Shown here: positions 1-9,134 of the stretch, one piece after another | How the letters are laid out: each line of letters begins with the position of its first letter | Position numbering within the stretch: the stretch's first letter is position 1 | NCBI RefSeq assembly: GCF_022761115.1 | Contig: NZ_JAKWJS010000001.1 | Coordinates: 248,001 to 312,000, forward strand | DNA length: 64,000 nt | From: Dyella sp. RRB7 | GTDB taxonomy: Bacteria; Pseudomonadota; Gammaproteobacteria; Xanthomonadales; Rhodanobacteraceae | Reading direction: 5' to 3' | Notes under the pieces: generated by a model | What the model was told of the DNA's origin: nothing | Databases searched by the model: none | What the model saw: only the letters and a program-made list of their open reading frames with translations | Made by a program: the position numbers and the translations under genes

Positions 1-1152
1 GTCGTCCATGTCGGCGATGAGGTCGTAGGGCACGCCCGCCTCCGCCAGCAGCACGTTCATATGGCCGGGCATGCGCCCCGCCACTGGATGGATGGCGAAT
101 TTCACCTTCACGCCGCGCTCGATCAGCAGCTTGGCGAACTCCCACACCTTGTGTTGCGCCTGCGCCACGGCCATGCCGTAGCCGGGCACGATCACCACGC
201 GCTCGGCGTAGGCCATCATCACCGCCGCGTCGCTGGCCTCGATCGGCTTCTGGCTGCCGCCGATGGCCTGCGCCTCGGCACCGGCGGCGGCACCAAAACT
301 GCCGAACAGCACGTTGCCGATGGAGCGGTTCATCGCCTTGGCCATCAGCTGGGTCAGCAAGGTACCGGCGGCGCCGACCACCATGCCGGCGATGATCATG
401 GCCTCGTTCTGCAGCACGAAGCCCTCGAAGGCCACCGCCAGCCCGGTGAACGCGTTGTACAGCGAGATCACCACCGGCATGTCGGCGCCGCCGATGGGCA
501 GCGTCATCAGCAGGCCGAACAGCAGCGCCAGCACGAAGAACGCGATGATTAGCGGCATCGTCAGCTGGCCGCTGGCGATCATGCCGCCCAGCACTACCGC
601 GCCGGCCAGCACCAGCAGATTCACCACCCGCTGGCCGGGAAACACGAAACGCTTGTCCAGCCAGCCCTGCAGCTTGGCGAAGGCGATCAGCGAGCCCGAG
701 AAGCTCACCGAGCCGATCAGCGCCCCCAGCACGGCCAGCACCAGCTGCGCCGTGCCCGGCGTGTCCGCCCCGCTGGCGGTGAACTGGCCGCCATCGAGCA
801 GGGTCACCGCGCTGCCGGCGTAGCCGAACAGTTCCGAGGCGCCGATGGCCGCCGCCGCGCCGCCGCCCATGCCGTTATAGAGCGCCACCATCTGCGGCAT
901 GGCGGTCATCGCCACGCGCCGCCCGGACCACCAGGCTGCGGCCACGCCGATCAGCACCGCCGCTAGGATCAGCCCCCGGTTGTGCATGTCCGGCAGCGCG
1001 AAGGTGGCGATCACCGCCACCAGCATGCCCACCCCGGCCCACAGGATGCCGCCCCGCGCCGTACGCGGGGAGCTCATGCGCTTGAGGCCGAGGATGAACA
1101 GCAGGGCGGCGAGGAAATAACAGGCCTTGATCACCACCGGCAGCCAGGCCAT
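1..1152 (-). CDS. pntB: NAD(P) transhydrogenase subunit beta (partial, C terminus outside window)
   Basis: Membrane plus NADP(H)-binding subunit of proton-translocating transhydrogenase, which uses the proton gradient to reduce NADP+ with NADH. 384 residues are visible from the start (MAWLPVVIKACYF). The first ~180 are a run of hydrophobic helices, followed by the start of the dIII NADP-binding domain (VIVPGYGMAVAQAQ, a glycine-rich nucleotide loop, then KFAIHPVAGRMPGHMNVLLAEA). The ~75 C-terminal residues lie beyond the window edge. The start ATG shares one base with the stop of pntAB (TGATG), so the two are translationally coupled. Confidence 0.95.
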   Translation of the reverse strand, partial: MAWLPVVIKACYFLAALLFILGLKRMSSPRTARGGILWAGVGMLVAVIATFALPDMHNRGLILAAVLIGVAAAWWSGRRVAMTAMPQMVALYNGMGGGAAAAIGASELFGYAGSAVTLLDGGQFTASGADTPGTAQLVLAVLGALIGSVSFSGSLIAFAKLQGWLDKRFVFPGQRVVNLLVLAGAVVLGGMIASGQLTMPLIIAFFVLALLFGLLMTLPIGGADMPVVISLYNAFTGLAVAFEGFVLQNEAMIIAGMVVGAAGTLLTQLMAKAMNRSIGNVLFGSFGAAAGAEAQAIGGSQKPIEASDAAVMMAYAERVVIVPGYGMAVAQAQHKVWEFAKLLIERGVKVKFAIHPVAGRMPGHMNVLLAEAGVPYDLIADMDD

Positions 1153-1457
1153 CACTTGGCCTCCTTGCCGGCAGCGGGCTTGCTGGACTTGAACATCTCC
1201 AGCATGCGTTCGGTCACCACATAACCGCCGGCGGCATTGCCCGCCCCCAGCAACACCCCCAGAAAGCCGATGGCGATCTCGAAAGCTGTCTGCGCATGGC
1301 CTAGCGCTATCATGGCGCCCACCAGCACAATGCCGTGAATGAAGTTCGAACCAGACATCAACGGTGTGTGGAGAATCACCGGCACGCGGGCGATGATCTC
1401 GTAACCCGTGAATGCGGCCAGCATGAAGATATAAAGTGCCAGGAACCCGTCGATCAT
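1152..1457 (-). CDS. pntAB: NAD(P) transhydrogenase subunit alpha, part 2 (membrane)
   Basis: 101-residue membrane subunit of the three-polypeptide form of transhydrogenase, with hydrophobic helices (GFLALYIFMLAAFTGYEII, FIHGIVLVGAMIALG, IAIGFLGVLLGAGNAAGG) and a charged cytoplasmic tail. It sits directly upstream of pntB with a one-base overlap. In split-type operons pntAA normally comes immediately before this gene; here pntAA is 1.7 kb away behind genes on the opposite strand, so pntAB-pntB need their own promoter in the 94 bp shared with the divergent sigma factor gene. None is clear-cut there. Confidence 0.9.
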   Translation of the reverse strand: MIDGFLALYIFMLAAFTGYEIIARVPVILHTPLMSGSNFIHGIVLVGAMIALGHAQTAFEIAIGFLGVLLGAGNAAGGYVVTERMLEMFKSSKPAAGKEAK

Positions 1458-1550
1458 GACCTCTCCCCGCCAGGACACCGTTGTCCCCGCATCATACGGG
1501 CGTGGGTCAACCCGTGCGAGCCTTGAGCGTTGATGCACAAGGACGTACCG

Positions 1551-2180
1551 ATGGAATCCCAGGATGCCCGATCCGGCGAAGCGGACGATGACGCCATGAA
1601 TAGCGCCGTTTCCACACTGGAAGCCGAGCTGTTGACCGAAGACATCCGCGCGGTGCCCGCCTCGATGGATGCTTTCCTGGCGCAGGTGGAACGGCGCGCA
1701 TTCCGCATGGCCGAACTGAACCTGGGTCATCGGGAGGACGCGCTGGACGCCGTGCAGGACGCCATGCTCCGGCTGGTCAAGCACTACAGCGACAAGCCCG
1801 CCCAGGAATGGACGCCGCTGTTCTGGGGCATCCTGCGCCGGCGCATCGTGGATCTGCAGCGTCGCCGCAAGGTGCGCTCGATCATGGTGGGCTGGCTGGG
1901 TGGGCGCGACGAGGATGGCGACGAGCTGCCGATGTGGGAGCCCGCCGACAACTCGCCGGGTCCTTTGGAGCGGCTGCATGATGCGCAGTCGTATGCTGAT
2001 ATGGCGGCGGCGGTGAAGCTGCTGCCACAGCGGCAACGCGAAGCTTTCATGCTGCGCGTGCTGGAAGGCCTGGATGTTGCGGAGACGGCCCAGGCCATGG
2101 GTTGTTCGGAAGGGAGCGTGAAAACACACCTGTCGCGCGCGCTGCAACGTCTGCGCGACCAACTGGAGGAATGGCGATGA
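1551..2180 (+). CDS. RNA polymerase ECF-type sigma factor
   Basis: 209-residue sigma70-family protein. Region 2 is seen around AFRMAELNLGHREDALDAVQDAM through a WTPLFWGILRRRIVDLQRRR stretch. Region 4 contains LPQRQREAFMLRVLEGLDVAETAQAMG followed by CSEGSVKTHLSRALQRLR, a standard -35-recognition helix-turn-helix. The start at 1551 is chosen for the AAGGA ribosome site six bases upstream; in-frame TTG/ATG codons at 1530 and 1533 lack one. The stop overlaps the next gene (ATGA). The neighbouring DUF3619 membrane protein is a candidate anti-sigma factor by position only. Confidence 0.9.
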   Translation: MESQDARSGEADDDAMNSAVSTLEAELLTEDIRAVPASMDAFLAQVERRAFRMAELNLGHREDALDAVQDAMLRLVKHYSDKPAQEWTPLFWGILRRRIVDLQRRRKVRSIMVGWLGGRDEDGDELPMWEPADNSPGPLERLHDAQSYADMAAAVKLLPQRQREAFMLRVLEGLDVAETAQAMGCSEGSVKTHLSRALQRLRDQLEEWR

Positions 2181-2566
2181 ATGCGCCTGCTGACCACCTC
2201 GAACGCCGCGCCCGTGAGCTTTATCGCGAGGCTGCGCGCCAAATCGACCCGGCAACGGCTGCCCGCCTGCGCGCCGCGCGGCGCTCGGCGCTGGCTGGTG
2301 CCGATGGATCATCGTTTGCCCATCGCCTGTTGCAGTTGCTGTTGCCGGCAGGTGCGTTCGCGGCCATTGCCTTTGCCGCGCTGATGCTGTCCTCCCCGGC
2401 CGAGAACCCCACCAGCGGCGCCCCCGTGGGGACGCTGTCGGCAACGGTCGCCGATACGGATGGCGACCTGCCGCCCGACGCCGCAGCGGCCGACCCCGCG
2501 CTGTACCAGAACATGGATTTCTATGGCTGGCTGGCCAAGAACGGCAACAGCCAGGCGAGCAGGTGA
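2177..2566 (+). CDS. DUF3619-like single-pass membrane protein, possible anti-sigma factor
   Basis: 129 residues. A charged N-terminal part (LERRARELYREAARQIDP, then TAARLRAARRSAL) is followed by one transmembrane helix (LLLPAGAFAAIAFAALML) and an acidic outside segment. The start at 2177 gives a four-base ATGA overlap with the sigma factor and puts GGAGGA six bases upstream; the ATG at 2171 abuts the ribosome site and is less likely. The architecture and coupling to an ECF sigma gene suggest a membrane partner or anti-sigma role (inference). DUF3619 assignment is from memory of family context. Confidence 0.75.
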   Translation: MNAPADHLERRARELYREAARQIDPATAARLRAARRSALAGADGSSFAHRLLQLLLPAGAFAAIAFAALMLSSPAENPTSGAPVGTLSATVADTDGDLPPDAAAADPALYQNMDFYGWLAKNGNSQASR

Positions 2567-2568
2567 TC

Positions 2569-3132
2569 ATGCGTCGAAGCCGTATCTTCATGCCGCTGCT
2601 GTTGGCCGTTGGGCTGAGCGGCATCGCTTCTACCGCTATCGCACAGAACGGGCCGCCCGGGGGCTTTCCTCCCGGTCCGCCGCCGGGCGCACCGCCGGGT
2701 CCGCCGCCAGCGCCGCGTCCGTGGCAAAGCCTGAGTCCGGCCGAGCGCGACATCCTCGCGCCGCTGGCGGACAAGTGGAATTCGTTTCCGCCCGATCGCC
2801 AGGCCCGCATGCTGCAGCGCGCCCAGCAATGGAAATCACTGCCGCCGGAGCAGCGTGAGGAGATCCGCAAGCGGATCGACCAATGGCAGAAAATGACCCC
2901 CGAGCAGCGCGAGCAGGCCAGCGAGAACAGCCGTCGCTTCCAGGAGTTGCCGCCGGCAGAGCGCGAACGACTGCATGCGGCGTTCCAGCACTTCCAGCAA
3001 CTGCCGCCGGATCAGCGCGAGCTGTTGCTGCGCCAGTGGCGTCAGGAAATGCACGATGGACCGGCGCCTTTCCACGACGGGCATGATGGGCCGGCCCCGC
3101 ATGGGCCGCCCGGCGGCTCGCCGCGACACTGA
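2569..3132 (+). CDS. Exported proline-rich DUF3106 protein
   Basis: 187 residues with a cleavable signal peptide (hydrophobic core LLLAVGLSGIASTAIA, probable cleavage after AIA) and then a Gly/Pro-rich linker. It carries degenerate ~20-residue repeats of the type W..L.P..R...R...W..LPPEQR, the hallmark of DUF3106 and of zinc-resistance/CpxP-like periplasmic helical proteins. The C terminus is His/Pro/Gly rich (HDGHDGPAPHGPPGG), possibly metal binding. Last gene of the sigma operon; an in-frame GTG at 2563 is an alternative start. A sigma-controlled envelope-stress sensor or chaperone is a reasonable guess, not shown. Confidence 0.8.
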   Translation: MRRSRIFMPLLLAVGLSGIASTAIAQNGPPGGFPPGPPPGAPPGPPPAPRPWQSLSPAERDILAPLADKWNSFPPDRQARMLQRAQQWKSLPPEQREEIRKRIDQWQKMTPEQREQASENSRRFQELPPAERERLHAAFQHFQQLPPDQRELLLRQWRQEMHDGPAPFHDGHDGPAPHGPPGGSPRH

Positions 3133-3134
3133 AG

Positions 3135-3160
3135 AAAAACCCCGCCGATGCGGGGTTTTT
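3135..3160. terminator. Bidirectional intrinsic terminator
   Basis: A-run, GC-rich stem (CCCCGC / GCGGGG, loop CGAT) and T-run, symmetric on both strands, between two convergent genes. It begins 3 bp after the DUF3106 stop and lies 15 bp after the pntAA stop on the other strand, so it should end both transcripts. Confidence 0.9.
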
Positions 3161-3174
3161 CGTATCCGTGCCGG

Positions 3175-4853
<1,679 letters not shown>

Positions 4854-4878
4854 CGCCAGCACAGGCCCCGTGCCTCGC

Positions 4879-4899
4879 GCAGCCCGGAGTACGGGCTGC
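4879..4899. repeat. Perfect hairpin (8-bp stem) downstream of cdd
   Basis: GCAGCCCG / CGGGCTGC with a five-base loop, 25 bp after the cdd stop. There is no following T-run, so it is either a weak terminator, an mRNA-stabilising structure, or a REP-like palindrome. Confidence 0.5.
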
Positions 4900-4970
4900 C
4901 GGACGTCGCCCGCATTCGCCTATGAACCCGCGGCGGATTAGCATGCACGTTTGCCTTGCCAGATCCTGCC

Positions 4971-5540
4971 ATGTCCAATCCCCTTTCCCTGCTGCTGCAA
5001 CGCCACTCGGCCCCGTCCCGCCAGCTTGGCGAACCGGCACCGGCAGGCGCCACGCTGCATGCGCTGCTTGAAGCGGCGATCCGCGTGCCGGATCACGGCA
5101 AACTGCAACCGTTCCGCCTGATCCTGCTGCAAGGCGCCGCCAAGCTGACCTTCGGCGAGCGACTGGCGGCGCTGTCGCTGCGCCTGCATCCGGACCTGCC
5201 CGAATCCAAGCGCGAGAAGGAGCGCACGCGCTACGCCTTCGCACCGCTGGTGGTGGCCGTGGTTGCCCGCATCGATGCGGACAGCCAGGTGCCGGTGATC
5301 GAGCAGCAGCTCAGTGCCGGCTGCGTCGCCTACAACCTGCTGCTCGGCGCCGAGGCGCTGGGTTACGGCGCGCAATGGCTTACCGGCTGGGCGGCCTACA
5401 ACCGCGAAGCAGCCGCCATCCTGGGACTGGCCGACAACGAGCAGGTGATCGGCTTCGTCCACATCGGCACATCCCAGATCGACGTCCCGGATCGTGACCG
5501 CCCCGCCCTTGCCGACGTGCTCAGCACATGGACGCCGTGA
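4971..5540 (+). CDS. Putative NAD(P)H nitroreductase (YdjA-like)
   Basis: 189-residue member of the FMN-dependent nitroreductase fold. The N terminus SLLLQRHSAPSR is the FMN-phosphate-binding R-x-S-type segment, and VPDHGKLQPFRLILL fits the family's PDHGKL/PWRF signature. GYGAQWLTGWAAY and IGFVHIGT are the C-terminal flavin-contacting parts. The ATG at 4971 is chosen over an upstream TTG at 4956. The 3' end overlaps the next gene by 13 bases, indicating coupled expression. The true substrate cannot be told from sequence. Confidence 0.85.
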   Translation: MSNPLSLLLQRHSAPSRQLGEPAPAGATLHALLEAAIRVPDHGKLQPFRLILLQGAAKLTFGERLAALSLRLHPDLPESKREKERTRYAFAPLVVAVVARIDADSQVPVIEQQLSAGCVAYNLLLGAEALGYGAQWLTGWAAYNREAAAILGLADNEQVIGFVHIGTSQIDVPDRDRPALADVLSTWTP

Positions 5541-6427
5541 ACCGCCCCGCCGCCCACCTGATCGACGGCAGCCTGTACGTGTTCCGTGCCTGGCATTCGA
5601 TGCCCGACGAGTTCCACGATGCGGACGGCCATCCGGTCAACGCCGTGCATGGCTTCACCCGCTTCCTGTGCGAATTGCTGGAGCGGGTGAACCCCGGGCA
5701 TCTGGCGGTGGCTTTCGATGCCTCGCTGACCACCTCGTTCCGCAACGCCATCTATCCCGCCTACAAAGCCAACCGCGAACTGCCGCCGCCGGACCTGGAG
5801 CGCCAGTTCGTGCTGTGCCGCGAGGTGACGCAAGCGCTCGGCGTGCCGGTGCTGATCGACCACACCTACGAGGCCGACGACCTGATCGGCAGCGCGCTGT
5901 GGAGCCTGCGCGGACATGGTTTCCGCAGCGTGATCGTGTCGGCCGACAAGGACTTCGGCCAGTTGCTCGGCGAACACGACGAACAGTGGGACTACGCGCG
6001 CGGCATGCGTTGGGGACCGGCCGGCGTGCATGAGCGGCTGGGCGTGCATCCGCACCAGGTGGCCGATTACCTCGCCCTGTGCGGCGACGCGGTGGACAAC
6101 ATCCCCGGCGTGCCCGGCATCGGCGCCAAGACCGCTGCAGTACTGCTGGCGCACTTCGGCAGCCTCGATGCGTTGCTCGACCGGGTGGACGAGGTGCCGT
6201 TCCTGCGCCTGCGCGGCGCCGCCAGTTGCGCGGTGAAACTGCGCGAACATGCGCAAGCTGCACGGATGTATAGACGGCTGACACGCATTGCGCTGGATGC
6301 CCCGGTGGCCGCGGAAGCCGATGCGCTGCGACGCACGCCAGGCGAGATGGAAGCCATCGAGGCGTTATGCGAACGCCTGCGCTTCGGGCCGCTGACGCGC
6401 AATCGATTGAAAGCCCTGATCGGCTGA
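5528..6427 (+). CDS. 5'-3' exonuclease / flap endonuclease family (Xni/ExoIX-like)
   Basis: 299 residues with the PIN-like 5'-nuclease domain: HLIDGSLYVFRAWH (first acidic residue), VAFDASLTTSFRNAIYPAYKANR, then EADDLIGSAL and SADKDFGQLL for the metal sites, and the helix-hairpin-helix GDAVDNIPGVPGIGAKTAAVLL. It resembles the N-terminal nuclease domain of DNA polymerase I without polymerase. It probably processes branched or flap DNA in replication and repair. Overlaps the nitroreductase gene by 13 bases. Confidence 0.88.
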   Translation: MDAVNRPAAHLIDGSLYVFRAWHSMPDEFHDADGHPVNAVHGFTRFLCELLERVNPGHLAVAFDASLTTSFRNAIYPAYKANRELPPPDLERQFVLCREVTQALGVPVLIDHTYEADDLIGSALWSLRGHGFRSVIVSADKDFGQLLGEHDEQWDYARGMRWGPAGVHERLGVHPHQVADYLALCGDAVDNIPGVPGIGAKTAAVLLAHFGSLDALLDRVDEVPFLRLRGAASCAVKLREHAQAARMYRRLTRIALDAPVAAEADALRRTPGEMEAIEALCERLRFGPLTRNRLKALIG

Positions 6428-6573
6428 GGCATCGCGCCCGCATTGCCCACGGATGGCACCCGCAGCCCGGAGCAGGTCCACCTGCGGCGATGAATATCTA
6501 CGGGGATGGCGGCAAGAGGTTGTAGCTGCCACATGGGCGCGGCAACATGCGGGCACCTTACCGCCCGCATGCG

Positions 6574-7155
6574 ATGCCGATGAATCATCCAGACAGCCGT
6601 ATCCCCGCCGACGCCAGCGCCCCGGTGGAAACCCTTTATGTCGGCAAGTGGCTCAGCCTGCGCAAGCGCGGCCGTTGGGAGTTTGCCGAGCGCAACAATC
6701 CCGGCGGGGCGGTGATCATCCTGGCAGTGACCCCGGAGGACAAGGTGCTGTTCGTCGAGCAATACCGGGTGTCGATCCTGAAGAACACCATCGAGATGCC
6801 GGCAGGGCTGGTGGGCGACCTGCACGCCCATGCCGACGAGGATCCGCTGCTGGCCGCCGGCCGCGAGCTGGAGGAGGAAACCGGCTACCGCTGCCAGCGG
6901 CTGGAATTCGTGCATGAGGGGCCATCCTCATCCGGCATGAGCACCGAGATGATCACCTTCGTACGTGCCTGGGGCCTGGAGAAGGTCGGCCCGGGCGGCG
7001 GCGACGAAACCGAGAACATCGTGGTGCACGAAGTGCCACGCAAGGAGGCGGGCCACTGGTTGTTCGCACGCGCGGCCGAGGGCTATTCGATCGACCCGAA
7101 ACTGTTTGCGGGCCTGTGGTTCATCGAGCACACCGGGATCGACCTGCCTGGCTGA
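6574..7155 (+). CDS. NUDIX hydrolase (ADP-ribose pyrophosphatase-like)
   Basis: About 193 residues. The Nudix box is GLVGDLHAHAD then EDPLLAAGRELEEETGY: the E-x7-R-E-x2-E-E-x-G core is intact, with a few extra residues between the first glycine and the first glutamate. VLFVEQYRVSILKNTIEMPAGL is the AdpP/NudF-type segment before the box. Likely cleaves ADP-ribose or another nucleoside diphosphate-X; NADH or sugar-nucleotide substrates are possible. Start uncertain: ATGs at 6547, 6574 and 6580 are all in frame and none has a strong ribosome site. Confidence 0.85.
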   Translation: MPMNHPDSRIPADASAPVETLYVGKWLSLRKRGRWEFAERNNPGGAVIILAVTPEDKVLFVEQYRVSILKNTIEMPAGLVGDLHAHADEDPLLAAGRELEEETGYRCQRLEFVHEGPSSSGMSTEMITFVRAWGLEKVGPGGGDETENIVVHEVPRKEAGHWLFARAAEGYSIDPKLFAGLWFIEHTGIDLPG

Positions 7156-7175
7156 ACGCAAAGCGGAGGCGTCAC

Positions 7176-7202
7176 TAAAGAATCTGCCGGACCCGCCGAT
7201 GT
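7176..7202 (+). promoter_or_regulatory. Sigma28 (FliA)-type promoter for the small exported protein
   Basis: TAAAG, 14 bases, then GCCGATGT, matching the flagellar sigma28 pattern TAAAG-N14-GCCGATAA. Predicted start of transcription near 7209, 43 bases before the ATG at 7252. Same pattern and spacing as the promoters at 22.85, 22.95 and 58.7 kb. Confidence 0.7.
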
Positions 7203-7251
7203 TTGTCATGTCGTTTCCCTTTCCGACCTGACCCCATCGACGGATACCGCT

Positions 7252-7614
7252 ATGAAGACCCTGATCGCCTCTGCCCTGCTCCTGTTTGCCCCGCTGGCCG
7301 CGCACGCCGCCTGCGCCCCTACCGACTTCGCCGTGCAGGACTTCAAGATGAAGGTCGTCGGCAGCGGCATGGGGGCCCGCCTGAGCCTCAGCGGCCAGCT
7401 GGTGAACCATTGCGCCGAGCCCGCCGCCGCGCAGATCTCGATCGACGCCAAGGACGGGTCCGGCAAGGTGCTGCAGTCCAAGAAGGGCTGGCCGGCAGGC
7501 ACCACCAATATCGGTCCTGGCCAGTCGGTGGACTTCGACCTTGGCCGTCTGTTCCGCTTCGACCCCGAGATGCAGTCCTACACCGTCGGCGTGGCCGACG
7601 TGCGTACCTGGTAA
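7252..7614 (+). CDS. Small exported protein of unknown function, predicted sigma28-controlled
   Basis: 120 residues with a clear signal peptide (MKTLIASALLLFAPLAAHA, cleavage before ACAPTD). The mature part has two cysteines (ACAP near the N terminus and NHCAEP in the middle) that could form a disulfide. The alternating hydrophobic pattern with SLSGQLVNHC, SIDAKDGSGKVL and IGPGQSVDFDLG suggests a small beta-sandwich of FxLYD type. No family is recognised with certainty. It stands alone between a FliA-type promoter and a strong terminator, which suggests a periplasmic or secreted role linked to motility. Confidence 0.85.
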   Translation: MKTLIASALLLFAPLAAHAACAPTDFAVQDFKMKVVGSGMGARLSLSGQLVNHCAEPAAAQISIDAKDGSGKVLQSKKGWPAGTTNIGPGQSVDFDLGRLFRFDPEMQSYTVGVADVRTW

Positions 7615-7639
7615 TGCCCTTTTGAACTTGGCTTTGCTT

Positions 7640-7667
7640 GAGGCCCCGCAAGGGGCCTCTTTTTTTA
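7640..7667 (+). terminator. Intrinsic terminator
   Basis: GAGGCCCC / GGGGCCTC stem with a GCAA tetraloop followed by a run of T, 25 bp after the stop of the small exported protein. Confidence 0.92.
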
Positions 7668-7706
7668 TCCCCTGGCCTTCCCTTGCGCTCATTTTTGTGA
7701 CGCAGC

Positions 7707-7732
7707 TCAAGTTTCGCGCACCTGGCCGATAC
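7707..7732 (+). promoter_or_regulatory. Sigma28-type promoter for the diguanylate cyclase gene
   Basis: TCAAG (within CTCAAGTTT), 13 bases, then GCCGATAC. The spacer is one base shorter than at the other sigma28 sites here, within the tolerated range. Predicted transcript start near 7738, about 80 bases before the start codon. Confidence 0.6.
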
Positions 7733-7817
7733 ACTGTCGACCAATAACGCCGACCTCGCTCCATGGTGGCCCCCTGCCTTCGGGCAGGGCCATGGAACGG
7801 CGGCACAAGAGAGCGCC

Positions 7818-9014
7818 ATGTACCTGGACATACCGACCCTGGCCTTCATCAGCCTTCTGATGGGCATCGGGGCCTCGATCGGTTTTACCTCGCTGATGAC
7901 CGTGCTGCACAACCAGATGGTGTTGCGCACATGGGTGGCCGCCCTGTGGATAGGCACGGCGGGCATGCTGCTGATCGGTTTGCGCCACCGGATTCCAGAC
8001 CTCGGTTCGGTCGTGATCGGCAACGGCCTGGTGGTGCTATCCAATGTCATCGTGATGAAAGGCATCGCCAGGCACCTTGGCCAACCGCTGCGCTGGCGAT
8101 GGCCGATCGGCTTCGTGCTCATCTACACGGGCTTCAGCGCCTGGCTCACCTTCGTCACGCCCGACCTGCACATGCGCATCGTGCTGGGCAGCCTGCAGGC
8201 AGTGATCTTCTACCTGGCCAATGCCTACCTGCTGCTTCGTTACGCCGAGTCCGAAATTCGCACCAGCTGCCGCATCGCCGGTGCGATCATGCTGGTCAAC
8301 GCCGTCTTTTTCTTCGGTCGCCTGTTCATGCCGCTGGCGCCGGGCGCCGGCCAGGACCTGATGAAAGCCGGCTCTCCCATCGCCGCCACCTACGTGCTGG
8401 GCATCCTGACCGGCCTGGCAACCTACTTTGCGCTGTTGCAACTGGTCACCGAGCGATTGATGGTGGACCTGGGCCGCGCCGCGCGTACCGATGGCCTAAC
8501 TGGCCTGCTCAATCGCAGCGCCATCGTCGCCGAAGGACGTGCCTCGCTCGCCCGCTGCATGCAGCGAGGCCAGCCATTCGCCCTGCTGATCTTCGATCTC
8601 GATCATTTCAAGCAGATCAATGACACCTGGGGACACGATGCCGGCGACGCCGTGCTTCGGCATGTCACCGCCATCGTGCGCGAGCTGACGCGCGCATCCG
8701 GCTGCCTGGCCAGCCGCTACGGCGGCGAGGAGTTCGTGCTGGCGTTGCCGGAAACCACACTTGTCCAGGCCATGGACCTCGCCGAAAAGCTGCGCCATAC
8801 CCTGGCCCACTCCCACGCCCGCATCGACAACCAGTCCATTCCCGTCACCGCCAGCATCGGCGTGGCCGCGGCGCGGCCCGGTGTGCGCTTCGAGCAGCTG
8901 GTGCGCCAGGCGGATGAGGCGATGTATCGGACCAAGTTTGACGGGCGTAATGGGGTCAGCTCGGCGGACATCGACGATCTGCCCTTCGCCCAAGCAGGCG
9001 ACTTGCGTTGCTGA
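7818..9014 (+). CDS. Membrane diguanylate cyclase (GGDEF)
   Basis: 398 residues. About 215 N-terminal residues form roughly seven hydrophobic helices (a MASE-like sensor with no recognised ligand). A C-terminal GGDEF domain follows, starting ARTDGLTGLLNRSA. The active loop is RYGGEEF, so synthesis of c-di-GMP from two GTP is expected. The metal-site FDLDHFKQINDTWGHDAGD segment is intact. The allosteric RxxD motif normally five residues before GGEEF is absent (CLASR instead), so product inhibition through the I-site should be lacking. Preceded by a sigma28-type promoter. Confidence 0.92.
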   Translation: MYLDIPTLAFISLLMGIGASIGFTSLMTVLHNQMVLRTWVAALWIGTAGMLLIGLRHRIPDLGSVVIGNGLVVLSNVIVMKGIARHLGQPLRWRWPIGFVLIYTGFSAWLTFVTPDLHMRIVLGSLQAVIFYLANAYLLLRYAESEIRTSCRIAGAIMLVNAVFFFGRLFMPLAPGAGQDLMKAGSPIAATYVLGILTGLATYFALLQLVTERLMVDLGRAARTDGLTGLLNRSAIVAEGRASLARCMQRGQPFALLIFDLDHFKQINDTWGHDAGDAVLRHVTAIVRELTRASGCLASRYGGEEFVLALPETTLVQAMDLAEKLRHTLAHSHARIDNQSIPVTASIGVAAARPGVRFEQLVRQADEAMYRTKFDGRNGVSSADIDDLPFAQAGDLRC

Positions 9015-9134
9015 CGCCAGTTTCAGAATTGCCCTACACAAACGTAAGTTCTTGACCCCATTGAGCGGCGAATTCTCGGATATGCTGCCCTCGCTTCCGG
9101 GGGGAAGCATTCAAAGCACAGGGGATCCAAGGAT

